64,000 nucleotides of DNA from Rhodocista pekingensis (lineage in GTDB: Bacteria; Pseudomonadota; Alphaproteobacteria; Azospirillales; Azospirillaceae), in assembly GCF_042665545.1 (NCBI RefSeq), contig NZ_JBHTCM010000010.1:558001-622000 (forward strand). Direction: 5' to 3'. A program made the translations under genes and the position numbers. Positions 24,557-34,279 of this stretch are shown here, in pieces. Within the stretch, counting starts at the first letter, position 1; the number at the start of each line of letters is the position of its first letter. The notes beneath the pieces are model-generated. The model had not been told where the DNA came from. It saw nothing but the letters and a program-made list of their open reading frames with translations, and did not search any database.

Positions 24557-25372
24557 ATGCCCGATTCAGAGAAATTCACCCAGCTCGGCCGTCCGCGGCG
24601 CCTCTGGGCCGTGGGCGCCGTCCACGGCGAGGCGGACCGGCTGGCCGCCCTGCACGACGACATCGGCGGCCGCTTCCGGCCCGGCGACCGGCTGATCTAT
24701 CTCGGCAACATGATCGGCCGCGGCCCCGCCGTGCGCGCCGTGATCGACGAACTGCTGGCCTTCCGCCGCGCTGTCCTGGCGCTGCGCGGCGTCATCGCCA
24801 GCGATGTCGTCTATCTGCGCGGCGGGCAGGAGGAGATGTGGCAGAAGCTGTTGCAGCTCCAGTTCGCGCCCAACCCGGCCGAGGTGCTGCACTGGATGTT
24901 GCAGCAGGGCGTGGATACGACGCTCCTGGCCTATGGCGGCGATGCCGCCCTGGGCCTGTCGGCGGCGCGCGACGGGGCGGTGTCGCTGTCGCGCTGGACC
25001 GGCCAGCTCCGCGCGGCGCAGCGCACGTCCCCCGGGCACGACAATCTGTTCAGCGCGCTCCGCCGCGCCGCCTATCTGGACGGCGACGGGGTGACGACGG
25101 CCGGGCTGCTGTTCGTCAGCGCAGGGCTGGACGTCTCCCGCCCGCTGGGGGCGCAGGGGGACAGCTTCTGGTGGGGCGGGGCCGCCTTCAACCGGATCGA
25201 GGCGCCCTACGGCGGCTTCGGCCGGGTCGTGCGCGGCTACGATCCCGGCCATGGCGGCCCGCAGGTCGGCGCCCATGCCGTCACGCTGGACGGCGGCTGC
25301 GGCTTCGGCGGCCGGCTGCTCTGCGGCTGCTTCGCCCCGGACGGTGCGCTGCTCGAACTGGTGGAAGTCTGA
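24557..25372 (+). CDS. Metallophosphoesterase-fold protein lacking metal ligands (pseudo-phosphatase)
   Basis: 271 residues laid out like a PPP-type bacterial Ser/Thr phosphatase (PrpE/ApaH-like). The canonical blocks are altered. GDxHG reads GAVHGE (about 20-25), GDxxDRG reads GNMIGRG (about 49-55), and GNHE reads GGQEEM (about 89-94). The Asp, Asp, Asn and His metal ligands are thus missing, while the first His and the surrounding hydrophobic strands remain. The C-terminal part (DSFWWGGAAFNRIEAPYGGFGRVVRGYDPGHGG, about 195-225) keeps the shape of the phosphatase C-terminal histidine block. Catalysis by the known mechanism is unlikely; a binding or regulatory role is inferred. It lies 146 bp before rpoH on the same strand. 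Confidence 0.75.
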   Translation: MPDSEKFTQLGRPRRLWAVGAVHGEADRLAALHDDIGGRFRPGDRLIYLGNMIGRGPAVRAVIDELLAFRRAVLALRGVIASDVVYLRGGQEEMWQKLLQLQFAPNPAEVLHWMLQQGVDTTLLAYGGDAALGLSAARDGAVSLSRWTGQLRAAQRTSPGHDNLFSALRRAAYLDGDGVTTAGLLFVSAGLDVSRPLGAQGDSFWWGGAAFNRIEAPYGGFGRVVRGYDPGHGGPQVGAHAVTLDGGCGFGGRLLCGCFAPDGALLELVEV

Positions 25373-25518
25373 CGCGGCCGCGGTTTTTTCAAGTCCATGG
25401 AGATTTTTTGCAGCCGGGTGTGATCCGACCCCGGCCGGGCCCCGTACTCAGGGGTGACAGAACAGTCGGGCGGCCGGACCCCAGGGTCTGACCGCCCCCG
25501 GCAGGAGAGAGCGGAGCC

Positions 25519-26406
<888 letters not shown>

Positions 26407-26534
26407 TCCCCCGACCGCTGACCCACGCCGACCGCTGACCCGCGCCGGCCGCCGACCCGGCCCCGCCCTGGGCCGGGCCGGCCCGGTCAGGCCGGGGGCG
26501 TGTCAGGCCGGGGCACGGGTCAGGCTGGTCCGGG
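26407..26534. repeat. GC-rich spacer with imperfect direct repeats
   Basis: The spacer between the convergent rpoH and histidine kinase genes contains two copies of GACCGCTGACCC(A/G)CGCC and then four or five copies of GGTCAGGC. The inverted run around GGGCCGGGCCGGCCC may serve as a bidirectional terminator hairpin. No gene is visible. Confidence 0.6.
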
Positions 26535-27623
26535 TCAGGCCGGCACGGTCAGGCGGACCCGCAGGCCGTTCCGCCCCTCATACTCCAGCCGGGCGCCGAT
26601 CTGCTCGGCCAGTGACCGGACCAGACGCATGCCGAGCCCCGTCCGCCCCACCGGGTCGGCCCCGGCGGTCAGGCCCTTGCCGTTGTCCGCCACCTCCAGC
26701 TCCCAGGCGCCGATGCCGCGCCGCAGCCGGATCCGCACGCGGCCCGGCCCACCGAGCGGAAAGGCGTGCTTCAGGCTGTTGGTCACCAGCTCGTTCAGCG
26801 CCAACGCCAGCGGCAGTGCCCCGGCGGCCGACAGGTGGAAGCCCCCCTCCCCCTCGAACTCCAGCCGCACCGGATGCTCCGGCCCCAGCAGGGAGTCCCG
26901 CAGGTCCGCCACCAGGGCGCCCAGATGCTCCGCCACGTCCACCGGACCGCCCGGCGGCATCCGGTGCAGGCGGTCATGGATGCCGGAAACGGTGACGATG
27001 CGGCCGTAAGCGTCCTCCAGCACGGTGCGCGCCCCCGGGTCGGGGCACGACAAGGCCTGCATGGCCAGCAGGTTGCCGACGAGCTGAAGCGAGTTCTTGA
27101 CCCGGTGGTTGACCTCCCGCAGCAGCAGTTCCAGCTCGTCCGTGGCGGACCGCAGCCGGTCCAGGTCGGTGGCCTTGCGCGTGACGTCGTGCAGGGTGCC
27201 GCTGACCACGGTGGGGCGGCCACCGCTGCCGGTCCGCACCTCTCCGCGCAGCCGGATCGTCCGGCGCTTCCCCTCCCCGTCCAGGATCGGGCGGTCCAGG
27301 CAGAAACGGCGGGCGTCGATCCGGCGGCGTTCCAGGCTGCGGACCAGCCCGCGGGCACGGTCCATGTCCCGGGGCGGCAGGCAGCCGGCGACGCGGTCCA
27401 GCGGGGCATGGTCGAAGGCGATGAGGGAGACGGGCCGCAGTCCGAACAGTTCCGCGCAGCGGCCGCACCAGACCAGACGGTCGGACCCGGGCCGCCATTC
27501 CCAGACCCCGGTGCCGCTGCCGATGATGGCCGCGCCCACCCAGGCACCGGGAGGCCGCCTTGAAACGGGCTGAAGGCCGGCGTCCGCCTTTACGGAGCCA
27601 GACCGCGACGGCTGGGAGTGCAT
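26535..27623 (-). CDS. Sensor histidine kinase, PAS plus HisKA_2 type
   Basis: 362 residues, soluble. A PAS-like region (about 40-165, WEWRPGSDRLVWCGRCAELF opening) is followed by the HisKA_2 phosphoacceptor motif REVNHRVKNSLQLVGNLL with the phosphorylated His. The HATPase motifs are ALNELVTNSLKHAFP (N box), VADNGKGL and GLGMRLVRSLAEQ. This class often acts in the general stress response or light sensing with an unlinked response regulator. The ATG at 27623 has GAGGAA 6-9 nt upstream. Its start is 60 bp behind the adenylate cyclase gene. Confidence 0.88.
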   Translation of the reverse strand: MHSQPSRSGSVKADAGLQPVSRRPPGAWVGAAIIGSGTGVWEWRPGSDRLVWCGRCAELFGLRPVSLIAFDHAPLDRVAGCLPPRDMDRARGLVRSLERRRIDARRFCLDRPILDGEGKRRTIRLRGEVRTGSGGRPTVVSGTLHDVTRKATDLDRLRSATDELELLLREVNHRVKNSLQLVGNLLAMQALSCPDPGARTVLEDAYGRIVTVSGIHDRLHRMPPGGPVDVAEHLGALVADLRDSLLGPEHPVRLEFEGEGGFHLSAAGALPLALALNELVTNSLKHAFPLGGPGRVRIRLRRGIGAWELEVADNGKGLTAGADPVGRTGLGMRLVRSLAEQIGARLEYEGRNGLRVRLTVPA

Positions 27624-27683
27624 TCGGATTTTCCTCACACGGCAGCGTGAGTACATCCTCACCCGATATATCGTTGTATGCAA

Positions 27684-29699
27684 TCAGCCGTTGGTCTTAA
27701 GACCACCCAAGGATGCCGGCGCGTTGCCCCCGGGCGCGACATGCCCGGGCGCGTCGTGCGCCGGAGCGGCGGCGTCCTCGGCCAGGGCCCAGACCTTGAC
27801 GGAGCCGGCCCGGCCGCGCAGGGAGAAGCGTCCCAGTTCGCGCAGCGGCACGCCCGAGTCGCCGGCGGCCCGGACCGTCTCGTCGCTGGTCAGGACGACG
27901 CAGTCGCAGCCCGCGATCAGTCCGTCGCCCAGCGCCTCCAGCCGGGCCGCGGTGTTCACCGTGTCGCCGACGATGGTGTAGTTGATCCGGCTCTCGGCAC
28001 CGATGTTGCCCACCACCACCCGCCCGGAATGGATGCCGATGCGCAGGCAGACCGGCGGCCGCCCGATGGCGCGGGCCTCGGCCGCCTCCTCCGCCATGAC
28101 CGCGGCGATGGCCCGGGCGGCGCGCAGGGCGCGGACGGCATGGTCCGGCTGTGCCTCCGGCGCGCCCCAGAAGGCCATGACGGCATCGCCGATGAACTTG
28201 TCCACGGTGCCGCCCTCCGCCTCGATGCAGGCGGCGATGCGGGTGAAGTGGGCGTTCAGCAGCGCCGCCGTCTGCTGCGGCGACATGGTTTCGGCGATGG
28301 TGGAGAAGCCCTTGATGTCGGTGAACATCACCGTCACCTCGCGCTCCTCGGAGATGACGCCCTCATGGCCGTCGCCGCGGCGGATCAGGCGCAGCACCAG
28401 CGCCTTGGGCACGTAGGTCTCGAACCAGCGCAGGCCGGCGACCATGGTGTTGAAGGCCTGGGCAGCGTCGGAGATTTCGCGGAACCGGCTGTCGGGCAGG
28501 GTCGGCACGGCGCGGAACTCCAGGTCCCGCAGGGCCACGGCGGCGCCGGCCAGGCGCTTGATCTGCCGGCTGATGGCCCGGCCCAGCAGGAGCGCCAGCA
28601 CGACCGAGACGATCAGGATGGCGAATCCGCCCAGGCTCATCCGCGCCAGCCGCTGCAACTCCTGATCCACGTCGTCGGCGCGGAAGGCGATGGCCAGGGT
28701 CCAGGGCTTCACGCCGAACGCGGTGATCCGGCGCAGAAGATAGACGTAGCGCACATCGTCCACGCGGCTCTCGCGGATTTCCAGATCCCGGCCCTGGGTT
28801 CCCCGGTCGATCCGGGTTTCCACATGGGCGCCGGCCTTCAGCTCGCCGCGGCCGGTGGCGATGCCGGCGGGATCGACATCGTACCAGATGGCACGGGCCA
28901 CGGGGTCCGCCAGATCCTCCAGCCGCGGCAGCGGCGGCAGGCCCTTGGCGGTGGCCAGCGTGAAATCGGCGCTGCGCCCGGTCAGCGACGGATGCGCGAG
29001 GACATAGGCATCGTCATAGAGGATGAAGGCCCGCTGGCCGGTCGCTATGCCCATGTCGGCCAGGAACCGGGACAGGTCCTGGAAACTGACACCCGTTGCG
29101 ACCAGCCCGATGACCTTGCCGTCGCGGCGCACGGGCACCCGCACGCTGAGGAAGCTGACCTTCAGGTCGGGCACCCATTCCGGGTCCATCCAGGCCGTGC
29201 CCTGTTCCGGGCTGATCTCCGAAACCTCTTGGCCGTAGCTGGGATCGGGATAGACACCGAAGGAGGTCGAGCCGTCCGCCTCCCGCTTCGCCGTCAGCCA
29301 CAGGCCACGGGGATCGAGGAATCCCACCCCGGTGATCTGCGGCGCGGCGGCGAGGGCCGACCGCAGCACGTCGCGCATGCGGCCGTGGTCCTTCGGATCG
29401 ACATCGCCGCGGCCGATCATGGCCGCCAGATATTCCGCCTGCCAGCGGGCCGGTTCCATCTGGGCGCGGACCCAGGCCTGCAACCCGCCCATGGCCAGTT
29501 CGGACTTGTCCAGCAGAAGCGCGAAGGTATTCCGGCTGGAGGTGGTGATGCCGATGGCCAGCACGCTGGCGACCGCCAGCAGCATCAGGGTCCCGAACCC
29601 CAGGGTCAGAACAGCCGCGATCGACAGGTGGAATCGCTTTCGCTTCCACCCTGTCGGGCAGGCCGGATCGGCCGCGTCCTGTCGGCGCCATCGGATCAT
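27684..29699 (-). CDS. Membrane adenylate cyclase: dCache-like sensor, HAMP, class III cyclase
   Basis: 671 residues. A membrane helix near the N-terminus (about 25-50) and another at about 345-368 enclose a large periplasmic sensor. A HAMP-like segment follows, then the catalytic domain. Metal Asp residues sit in FTDIKGFS and KFIGDAVMAFWG. The adenine-selecting Lys (VDKFIGD) and Asp (YTIVGDTVNTAARLE) are present, so ATP rather than GTP is the predicted substrate. It makes cAMP in response to an extracytoplasmic cue; the ligand is unknown. The ATG at 29699 is preferred over a longer in-frame opening. A 46-bp gap separates it from the M48 protease. Confidence 0.9.
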   Translation of the reverse strand: MIRWRRQDAADPACPTGWKRKRFHLSIAAVLTLGFGTLMLLAVASVLAIGITTSSRNTFALLLDKSELAMGGLQAWVRAQMEPARWQAEYLAAMIGRGDVDPKDHGRMRDVLRSALAAAPQITGVGFLDPRGLWLTAKREADGSTSFGVYPDPSYGQEVSEISPEQGTAWMDPEWVPDLKVSFLSVRVPVRRDGKVIGLVATGVSFQDLSRFLADMGIATGQRAFILYDDAYVLAHPSLTGRSADFTLATAKGLPPLPRLEDLADPVARAIWYDVDPAGIATGRGELKAGAHVETRIDRGTQGRDLEIRESRVDDVRYVYLLRRITAFGVKPWTLAIAFRADDVDQELQRLARMSLGGFAILIVSVVLALLLGRAISRQIKRLAGAAVALRDLEFRAVPTLPDSRFREISDAAQAFNTMVAGLRWFETYVPKALVLRLIRRGDGHEGVISEEREVTVMFTDIKGFSTIAETMSPQQTAALLNAHFTRIAACIEAEGGTVDKFIGDAVMAFWGAPEAQPDHAVRALRAARAIAAVMAEEAAEARAIGRPPVCLRIGIHSGRVVVGNIGAESRINYTIVGDTVNTAARLEALGDGLIAGCDCVVLTSDETVRAAGDSGVPLRELGRFSLRGRAGSVKVWALAEDAAAPAHDAPGHVAPGGNAPASLGGLKTNG

Positions 29700-29745
29700 G
29701 CCCGGACGGTAATCGCCCCGCCCGTCGGCGGCAACGGCGAAGCTG

Positions 29746-31293
29746 TCATCCCTCCGTGACGATCTTGACCGGTTGACCCGGCTGCAACGGTGCCCCGGCG
29801 GGCAGATTGTTGAGCACCCGGAACCGTTCCTCTGCATGGTCGCCGTCGGGCATCATGCGGACGAAGTCCGCCACCGTCTGGCCCGGCTTCACCGTCACCA
29901 CCCGGAGTCGGCGCGGCCTGATCTGCGCCCGTTCGTCGGCCCCCAGGGCACGGAAGCTGTAGGCCGTGCGCCGGTAGTCTTCCGACAGGCGCGCGGTGGC
30001 GTCCGGGGCGGAGACGAAGAGGAAGCGGTAGTAGGTCCGGGAATCGAACCGGAGGGCGACGAAGCGGACATCCACCGGCCCGGCATCGGTGTCCGCCCGG
30101 GCCATGGCCGTGGCCGCCGGGCGACCGTCGATGCTGAGGCTCTCCAGCCCCGAGAGCGGCACCCGCGGCGCCCAGACGGTGGTGAGATAGGCGGACGGGT
30201 CCGGCACCCCCTGCACGGGCGCACCGTCGAAGGTGATGAGGGAGCGCTGATCCGGGCCGACCGCGGTGACCTGGGTCTGGCCGTTCAGCAGCCGGAACCC
30301 CTCCGGCACCTCGAAGCGGAAGCCCAGGGCGGGGTGCAGGAAGACCCGGCCGCGCACGACACCGTTCTTCGGGCTGTCGCCGTAGACGATACCGTCGATC
30401 CGGCGCAGATAGGCGTCGCGGTCCGTCGTCCATCCGCCGGACGGACGGGACCCGGCGGCTTCGGTCGCCCGCTCCACCCGCTGGCCCGTGGGCGGGTGGG
30501 TCTGCAAGTAGCTGAAGCTGTCCGCGGCCCCCGGCCGGCCGGCCAGCGTCGCCTCCAGCCGGGCGTGGGCGCCCATGGCGTCCAGGAAGGCCGCCATCTC
30601 CAGCGGGTCGAAGCCGGCCGCCGCCATGTAGCGGATGCCCAGCCCGTCTGCCTCCAGCTCCTGGTCGCGGCTCCAGCCGGCCATGACGAGCTGCGCCCCG
30701 GCCGCGGCCGCCTGCCCGAGCTGCTGCCCGCCCAGCGCCCCGGCCAGGACGGCGCCCACCTGGGCCAGCGTCCCCTGGCTGTAGCGCTCCGCCGTATGGC
30801 GGGCGGTGACATGGCCGATCTCGTGCCCCAGCACGCCGGCAAGCTGCGCCTCGTTGTTCGCCAGCGCCATCAGCCCCCGGGTGACATAGACATAGCCGCC
30901 CGGCAGGGCGAAGGCGTTCACCACCTCGCTGTCCAGCACGGTGAAGGTGTAGCGCGTGCCCGGCAGCCCGGTAGTAGCGGCCAGCCGCTGGCCAATGCCA
31001 TCGACATAGGCCTGGACCGACGGGTCCTCGTAGGCGCCGCCCATCTCGGACAGGATCTGCGGATGCTGCTCGGCGCCGAGCTGGCGCTCCTGGTCGGGGG
31101 AGAGCAGGCCGGTGAACTGGCGCTGCCCGGTGGCCGGGTTGACGGCGCAGCCGGCCAGCAGCAGCAGTGCTGCCAGAAGACCGGCGATCCGGGGCCACCC
31201 TGCCCCTCGCTTCACAGCGGTTCCGGCGACAGTCCCGGCGGCGGCAGGCGTGGCGGCAGGCGTGGCGGCAGGCGTGGCGGCGGTGGATGTCAT
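29746..31293 (-). CDS. M48 family metalloprotease, lipoprotein, with LysM-like C-terminus
   Basis: 515 residues. The lipobox LLLLAGC (about residue 49) follows a hydrophobic stretch, so it is a periplasmic lipoprotein. The zinc site is GHEIGHVTARH (about 170-180) with the third ligand in DQELEADGLG. The C-terminal 60 residues (VVTVKPGQTVADFV..., ending PLQPGQPVKIV) resemble a LysM peptidoglycan-binding module. It is likely to degrade misfolded outer-membrane proteins in the manner of BepA/YcaL (inference). Its first 20 residues are a threefold ATPA repeat from a 12-bp tandem repeat. Confidence 0.9.
   Translation of the reverse strand: MTSTAATPAATPAATPAAAGTVAGTAVKRGAGWPRIAGLLAALLLLAGCAVNPATGQRQFTGLLSPDQERQLGAEQHPQILSEMGGAYEDPSVQAYVDGIGQRLAATTGLPGTRYTFTVLDSEVVNAFALPGGYVYVTRGLMALANNEAQLAGVLGHEIGHVTARHTAERYSQGTLAQVGAVLAGALGGQQLGQAAAAGAQLVMAGWSRDQELEADGLGIRYMAAAGFDPLEMAAFLDAMGAHARLEATLAGRPGAADSFSYLQTHPPTGQRVERATEAAGSRPSGGWTTDRDAYLRRIDGIVYGDSPKNGVVRGRVFLHPALGFRFEVPEGFRLLNGQTQVTAVGPDQRSLITFDGAPVQGVPDPSAYLTTVWAPRVPLSGLESLSIDGRPAATAMARADTDAGPVDVRFVALRFDSRTYYRFLFVSAPDATARLSEDYRRTAYSFRALGADERAQIRPRRLRVVTVKPGQTVADFVRMMPDGDHAEERFRVLNNLPAGAPLQPGQPVKIVTEG
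31243..31278. repeat. 12-bp tandem repeat, three copies, in the M48 gene start
   Basis: GGCAGGCGTGGC repeated exactly three times (plus-strand reading) encodes ATPA units ahead of the lipoprotein signal of the M48 protease. Confidence 0.85.
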
Positions 31294-31702
31294 GGCGCCC
31301 CTGGTGCGGCGGGATACCGGGCTGCGGCGGGATGCTGGGCTAACGCCGGGGTCCCGGGCCGGTTCCGCGGGCGGCGGCCTGATCCCCCGGGGAGACTCTC
31401 CGCGGATCGGGTCCACCGCACAAGACTTCCGCTCGGGGAATTTCAGATACTTGCACCATGCAATGCTTTGGGCAGCACACCGATGCGATAAGCCCGAATG
31501 GAGTATTGCATGTCGCAATGCCTTCAGCAGCCACCGCCCGCCCGATCGCCCGGCCGCTTCAGGGCTCCGGCTGCAACATCTTGGAATCCTTGAAAAGAGA
31601 ATGCCGCCCCCGGGACACCCCCGTCCTGGCACCGGCCTTGCGAGGTGATGGCCAGACGGAAACGAGGCCAAGAGGCCCGCCCGGAACCGACTGGAGACGA
31701 TC
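31294..31702. other. Divergent intergenic region, M48 protease / SCPU-like gene
   Basis: 409 bp without a convincing gene. It is less GC-rich around 31440-31530. There it contains the inverted pair CATGCAATGC (31457-31466) and GTATTGCATG (31503-31512, one mismatch) and a further GCAATG at 31515. These could be regulator sites for the secreted-protein gene. No clear -10/-35 pair is seen. Confidence 0.4.
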
Positions 31703-32179
31703 ATGAAGACCATCGCCCGCATCGCCCTCGCCGCCACCGCCCTGGTCGCCACCGCCGCGGCCTTCACGACCGGCGCTTCCGCCCAGCAGGCTTCCGGTAC
31801 GATCCAGCTCCGCGGCACCGTGGCCGTGAACTGCACGATCGCCGTGACGGACCTGAACCAGCCGCTGAACCTGACCGGCGGCGAGTCGAACAAGCAGGTC
31901 GGCACGGTCACCGAAACCTGCAACCGCGGCAACGGCTACAAGATCACCGTCGCCTCCGCCAATGCGGGCAAGCTGGTCTCCGGCGCCGCGGGCACCACGC
32001 CGATCGGCTACGCCGCGCAGTATGACGGCCAGTCGGGCAACTCCGGCATGCTGGAGGTCATCCGCAACCAGGCCCAGTTCAACAAGGTGTCGTCCGTCAA
32101 CGTGACGATCCCGGCGTCCGCCCAGTACATCGCCGGCGACTATGCCGACACCCTGACCATCACCATCGCCGCCCGCTGA
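31703..32179 (+). CDS. Secreted spore-coat-U / pilin-like domain protein
   Basis: 158 residues with a Sec signal (KTIARIALAATALVATAAAF, cleavage after GASA). The mature protein is beta-rich. It has two Cys residues (VAVNCTIAV and TETCNRGNG) that can form the disulfide seen in SCPU/Csu-type subunits, and it ends with YIAGDYADTLTITIAAR, close to the G-strand ending of that fold. No chaperone or usher gene lies next to it, so it may be a free secreted or donor-exchanged subunit. GGAG stands 7 nt ahead of the ATG. A strong terminator follows. Confidence 0.6.
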   Translation: MKTIARIALAATALVATAAAFTTGASAQQASGTIQLRGTVAVNCTIAVTDLNQPLNLTGGESNKQVGTVTETCNRGNGYKITVASANAGKLVSGAAGTTPIGYAAQYDGQSGNSGMLEVIRNQAQFNKVSSVNVTIPASAQYIAGDYADTLTITIAAR

Positions 32180-32233
32180 CGGGCAGCCGATCGGCCGCGA
32201 AGGTCTCCCTTCCCTTCCAGCCAATCCGACATG

Positions 32234-32265
32234 ACCGGGACCGGCGCCTTGCCGGTCCCGGTTTT
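32234..32265 (+). terminator. Rho-independent terminator after the SCPU-like gene
   Basis: A perfect 12-bp stem (32234-32245 with 32251-32262), loop GCCTT, then T's to 32265. Confidence 0.85.
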
Positions 32266-32298
32266 CGTGCGTCCGGGGCCGGCCGGCCCCGGAGCGGG

Positions 32299-32457
32299 CT
32301 ACAGCCGCCCCTCCTCGCCGGTGTTGGCGAAGACGCCGTGCAGGAACCAGCTCAGCAGCGCGAGCAGGAGCACGAGCCCGCCCCAGCGCCCCTCGACAAG
32401 CGAGAGGACGAGGCCGGCCAGCATCAGGGCGACGTAGACGAGGAACATGCGCTTCAT
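32299..32457 (-). CDS. Small two-helix membrane protein, unknown
   Basis: 52 residues (MKRMFLVYVALMLAGLVLSL, a short basic loop EGRWGG, then LVLLLALLSWFLHGVF). Two hydrophobic helices joined by a tight turn and a short acidic tail. I do not recognise the family. A GGAG lies about 10 nt ahead of the ATG at 32457. Confidence 0.6.
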   Translation of the reverse strand: MKRMFLVYVALMLAGLVLSLVEGRWGGLVLLLALLSWFLHGVFANTGEEGRL

Positions 32458-32607
32458 GGTCGGAAACTCCGTCGAACGGGTGCCGTCGCCCCGCCTTGCG
32501 CGGCGGCGCGGCACGCGGGCCCAGGAGCTGCCGGTCGGTGGACCGGCGCCTCGGGTCGGGTGATTCGGTGGGGATCGGCCCTGACGGGCCCGTTCAGACG
32601 GGCCCGC

Positions 32608-33051
32608 TCAGATCGGGGGCGGCCCGGTCGGCTGCCGCGGCCCGGTGCGCAGGGACCGGGCCGGCACCGTGGCCGGAAGGACGGCGACCGCCCCCGCCCG
32701 CGGCGGCAGCGGCAGGACGGCAGCGGCCGCGACCATGGCGACGGGAACGCCGCCGCCGGTCCCCGATGCCGGCAGCGCCGGCGGGGTCTCCGCCTCCGAC
32801 GTCGTCAGGGTGGCGGCGCGGCCAGGGGCCGGGCGCAACCCGTCCGACAGCAGCTTCTGCCCCGACCGCGCCGTCGCTTCCGCGGCCCCCGGCGCGTCCG
32901 CCCAGCCGCCGAACAGGGCGAACAGCAGCGCGACCAGACCCGCGACCCAGCGATCCGGCAGGGGCCGGTCGGGACGGGTCCGGGGCTGCGGCCCGGCAGG
33001 CGGCAAAGGCCCGGCAGGCGGCAGGACGGGAGCGGAGGGGCGGGTCGTCAC
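32608..33051 (-). CDS. Hypothetical membrane-anchored Pro/Ala-rich protein
   Basis: 147 residues from a GTG start. A Pro-rich cytoplasmic stretch (1-32) is followed by one hydrophobic helix (WVAGLVALLFALFGGWA) and a Pro/Ala/Thr-rich remainder with a second weakly hydrophobic run. No family is recognised. Low-complexity composition means it could be a chance frame; same strand as the haemoglobin gene 136 bp upstream. Confidence 0.4.
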   Translation of the reverse strand: MTTRPSAPVLPPAGPLPPAGPQPRTRPDRPLPDRWVAGLVALLFALFGGWADAPGAAEATARSGQKLLSDGLRPAPGRAATLTTSEAETPPALPASGTGGGVPVAMVAAAAVLPLPPRAGAVAVLPATVPARSLRTGPRQPTGPPPI

Positions 33052-33187
33052 GCGGTCAGCGGAGCGGTATCGTCGGGGAAAATCATCGGAGCGGCGTGAT
33101 GCCGCACACCATCAAGAGCACGGGTGCAGGGCCGCCGTCAAATGCCGGAACGGGGACCATCGCCGCGGGAACCGCGGGGGGCACCGG

Positions 33188-33652
33188 TCACGGCGGCAGA
33201 GTTCCCTTGGCGACGACGATGCCCTGCTGCAACGCCGCCGCCATGCGGGCGGCCCGGGCGGCGAACTGGGCGGCGGGGCCGGGCTCGAACAGTTCCTCCG
33301 CCGTCGCCACGAAGAGGTCGAGCCACTGCCGGAAATGCGCGGCACCGACGCCGGGCAGTTCGGCATGCACCTGCATCGGCCGGCCGAGATAGCGGCCGCT
33401 GGCCAGCAGGACGCTGGACCAGAAGGCGCGCACCCGGGCCAGATGGGCGGTCCAGACCGCGTCGTCGTCGCCGAGGGCGCGGATGAACACCGGCCCCAGC
33501 ACGGGGTCGTGGCGGGCGCGCAGATAGAAGACGTCCACCAGGATGCCGATGCTCTGCTCGTCGATCCCGGCGAAGCGGGGCGGCGGCCCGACGGGTATGC
33601 TCCCCGCCTCGACCGCGCCCGGGGTCCCGCTGGTTTCCACAGATCCGTCCAA
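33188..33652 (-). CDS. Group III truncated haemoglobin
   Basis: 154 residues. The motif FWSSVLLASGRYLGRPMQVHAEL and the proximal-His segment GAAHFRQWLDLF are typical of group III (Ctb-like) truncated globins, which bind O2 and NO. The opening start is a TTG at 33652; a GTG at 33640 in the same frame is an alternative. It begins 3 bp after the stop of the NnrU gene, so the two are an operon. Role in NO detoxification or sensing is inferred. Confidence 0.9.
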   Translation of the reverse strand: MDGSVETSGTPGAVEAGSIPVGPPPRFAGIDEQSIGILVDVFYLRARHDPVLGPVFIRALGDDDAVWTAHLARVRAFWSSVLLASGRYLGRPMQVHAELPGVGAAHFRQWLDLFVATAEELFEPGPAAQFAARAARMAAALQQGIVVAKGTLPP

Positions 33653-33655
33653 GGT

Positions 33656-34279
33656 TCAAAGTCCCAGATAGGTGGCCGGGTCCGGCCCCAGAATGACAGG
33701 GTGCGCCCACAGCAGCACCCCCCAGGTCAGCAACGCCACGGCCCCCCGCCAGAGGCCGAGGCCGCGCCAGTCCACCGGGCCGGTGCCCGCGAACGGCATC
33801 CAGCCGACGGCGCGGACGGCGGGCGGCGCGTCGCGCAGGTTGCGCCAGAGCGACACCGCCGCGATCAGGGCGAAGCCGGCGAACACCACGGCGGCCCGGC
33901 CGTCCGAGGCGGCCCCCAGATGCAGCAGCGACCAGAGCAGCACACCCAGGCTGCCCGGGGTCGCCGTCACGGTGTAGATGCCCTGCGGCCGGTCCGTCCG
34001 CCGGGTGGTCAGCCGCGCCACCACCAGGAACAGGGCCAGCGGCATCAGCCAGACCGCCAGGGTCCTGGCCGCCGGCCCGCCGTCCAGCGGTGAGGGCGCC
34101 GGGTCCGTCTGCCGCCATGCCAGCACCAGCACGGCCAGAGCGAGCAGGGACAGGGTCCCGTGCAGGGCGCCGTAGAGGCCGGGCCCCAGCCGGCGCCGCA
34201 ATCCGTCGCGCAGGCCCGGCAGGGCCGGGGCCAGATGCGTGGCCGCCATCAGGGACGTCGCCAGGATCAGTCCACCCAT
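33656..34279 (-). CDS. NnrU family membrane protein
   Basis: 207 residues with about six membrane helices. MGGLILATSLMAATHLAPAL, RLTTRRTDRPQGIYTVTATPG and the ending AHPVILGPDPATYLGL follow the NnrU pattern. NnrU proteins accompany denitrification genes and are needed for nitrite and NO respiration in some species by an unknown mechanism. The ATG at 34279 has a GGAG ribosome binding site. The truncated haemoglobin gene follows at once. A TTGCA/TGCAA inverted pair (34295-34321) lies upstream. Confidence 0.85.
   Translation of the reverse strand: MGGLILATSLMAATHLAPALPGLRDGLRRRLGPGLYGALHGTLSLLALAVLVLAWRQTDPAPSPLDGGPAARTLAVWLMPLALFLVVARLTTRRTDRPQGIYTVTATPGSLGVLLWSLLHLGAASDGRAAVVFAGFALIAAVSLWRNLRDAPPAVRAVGWMPFAGTGPVDWRGLGLWRGAVALLTWGVLLWAHPVILGPDPATYLGL

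Noticed and set aside
27678..29759. 693-residue open frame opposite the adenylate cyclase
   Set aside because: Antisense shadow; the minus strand has an intact cyclase domain.
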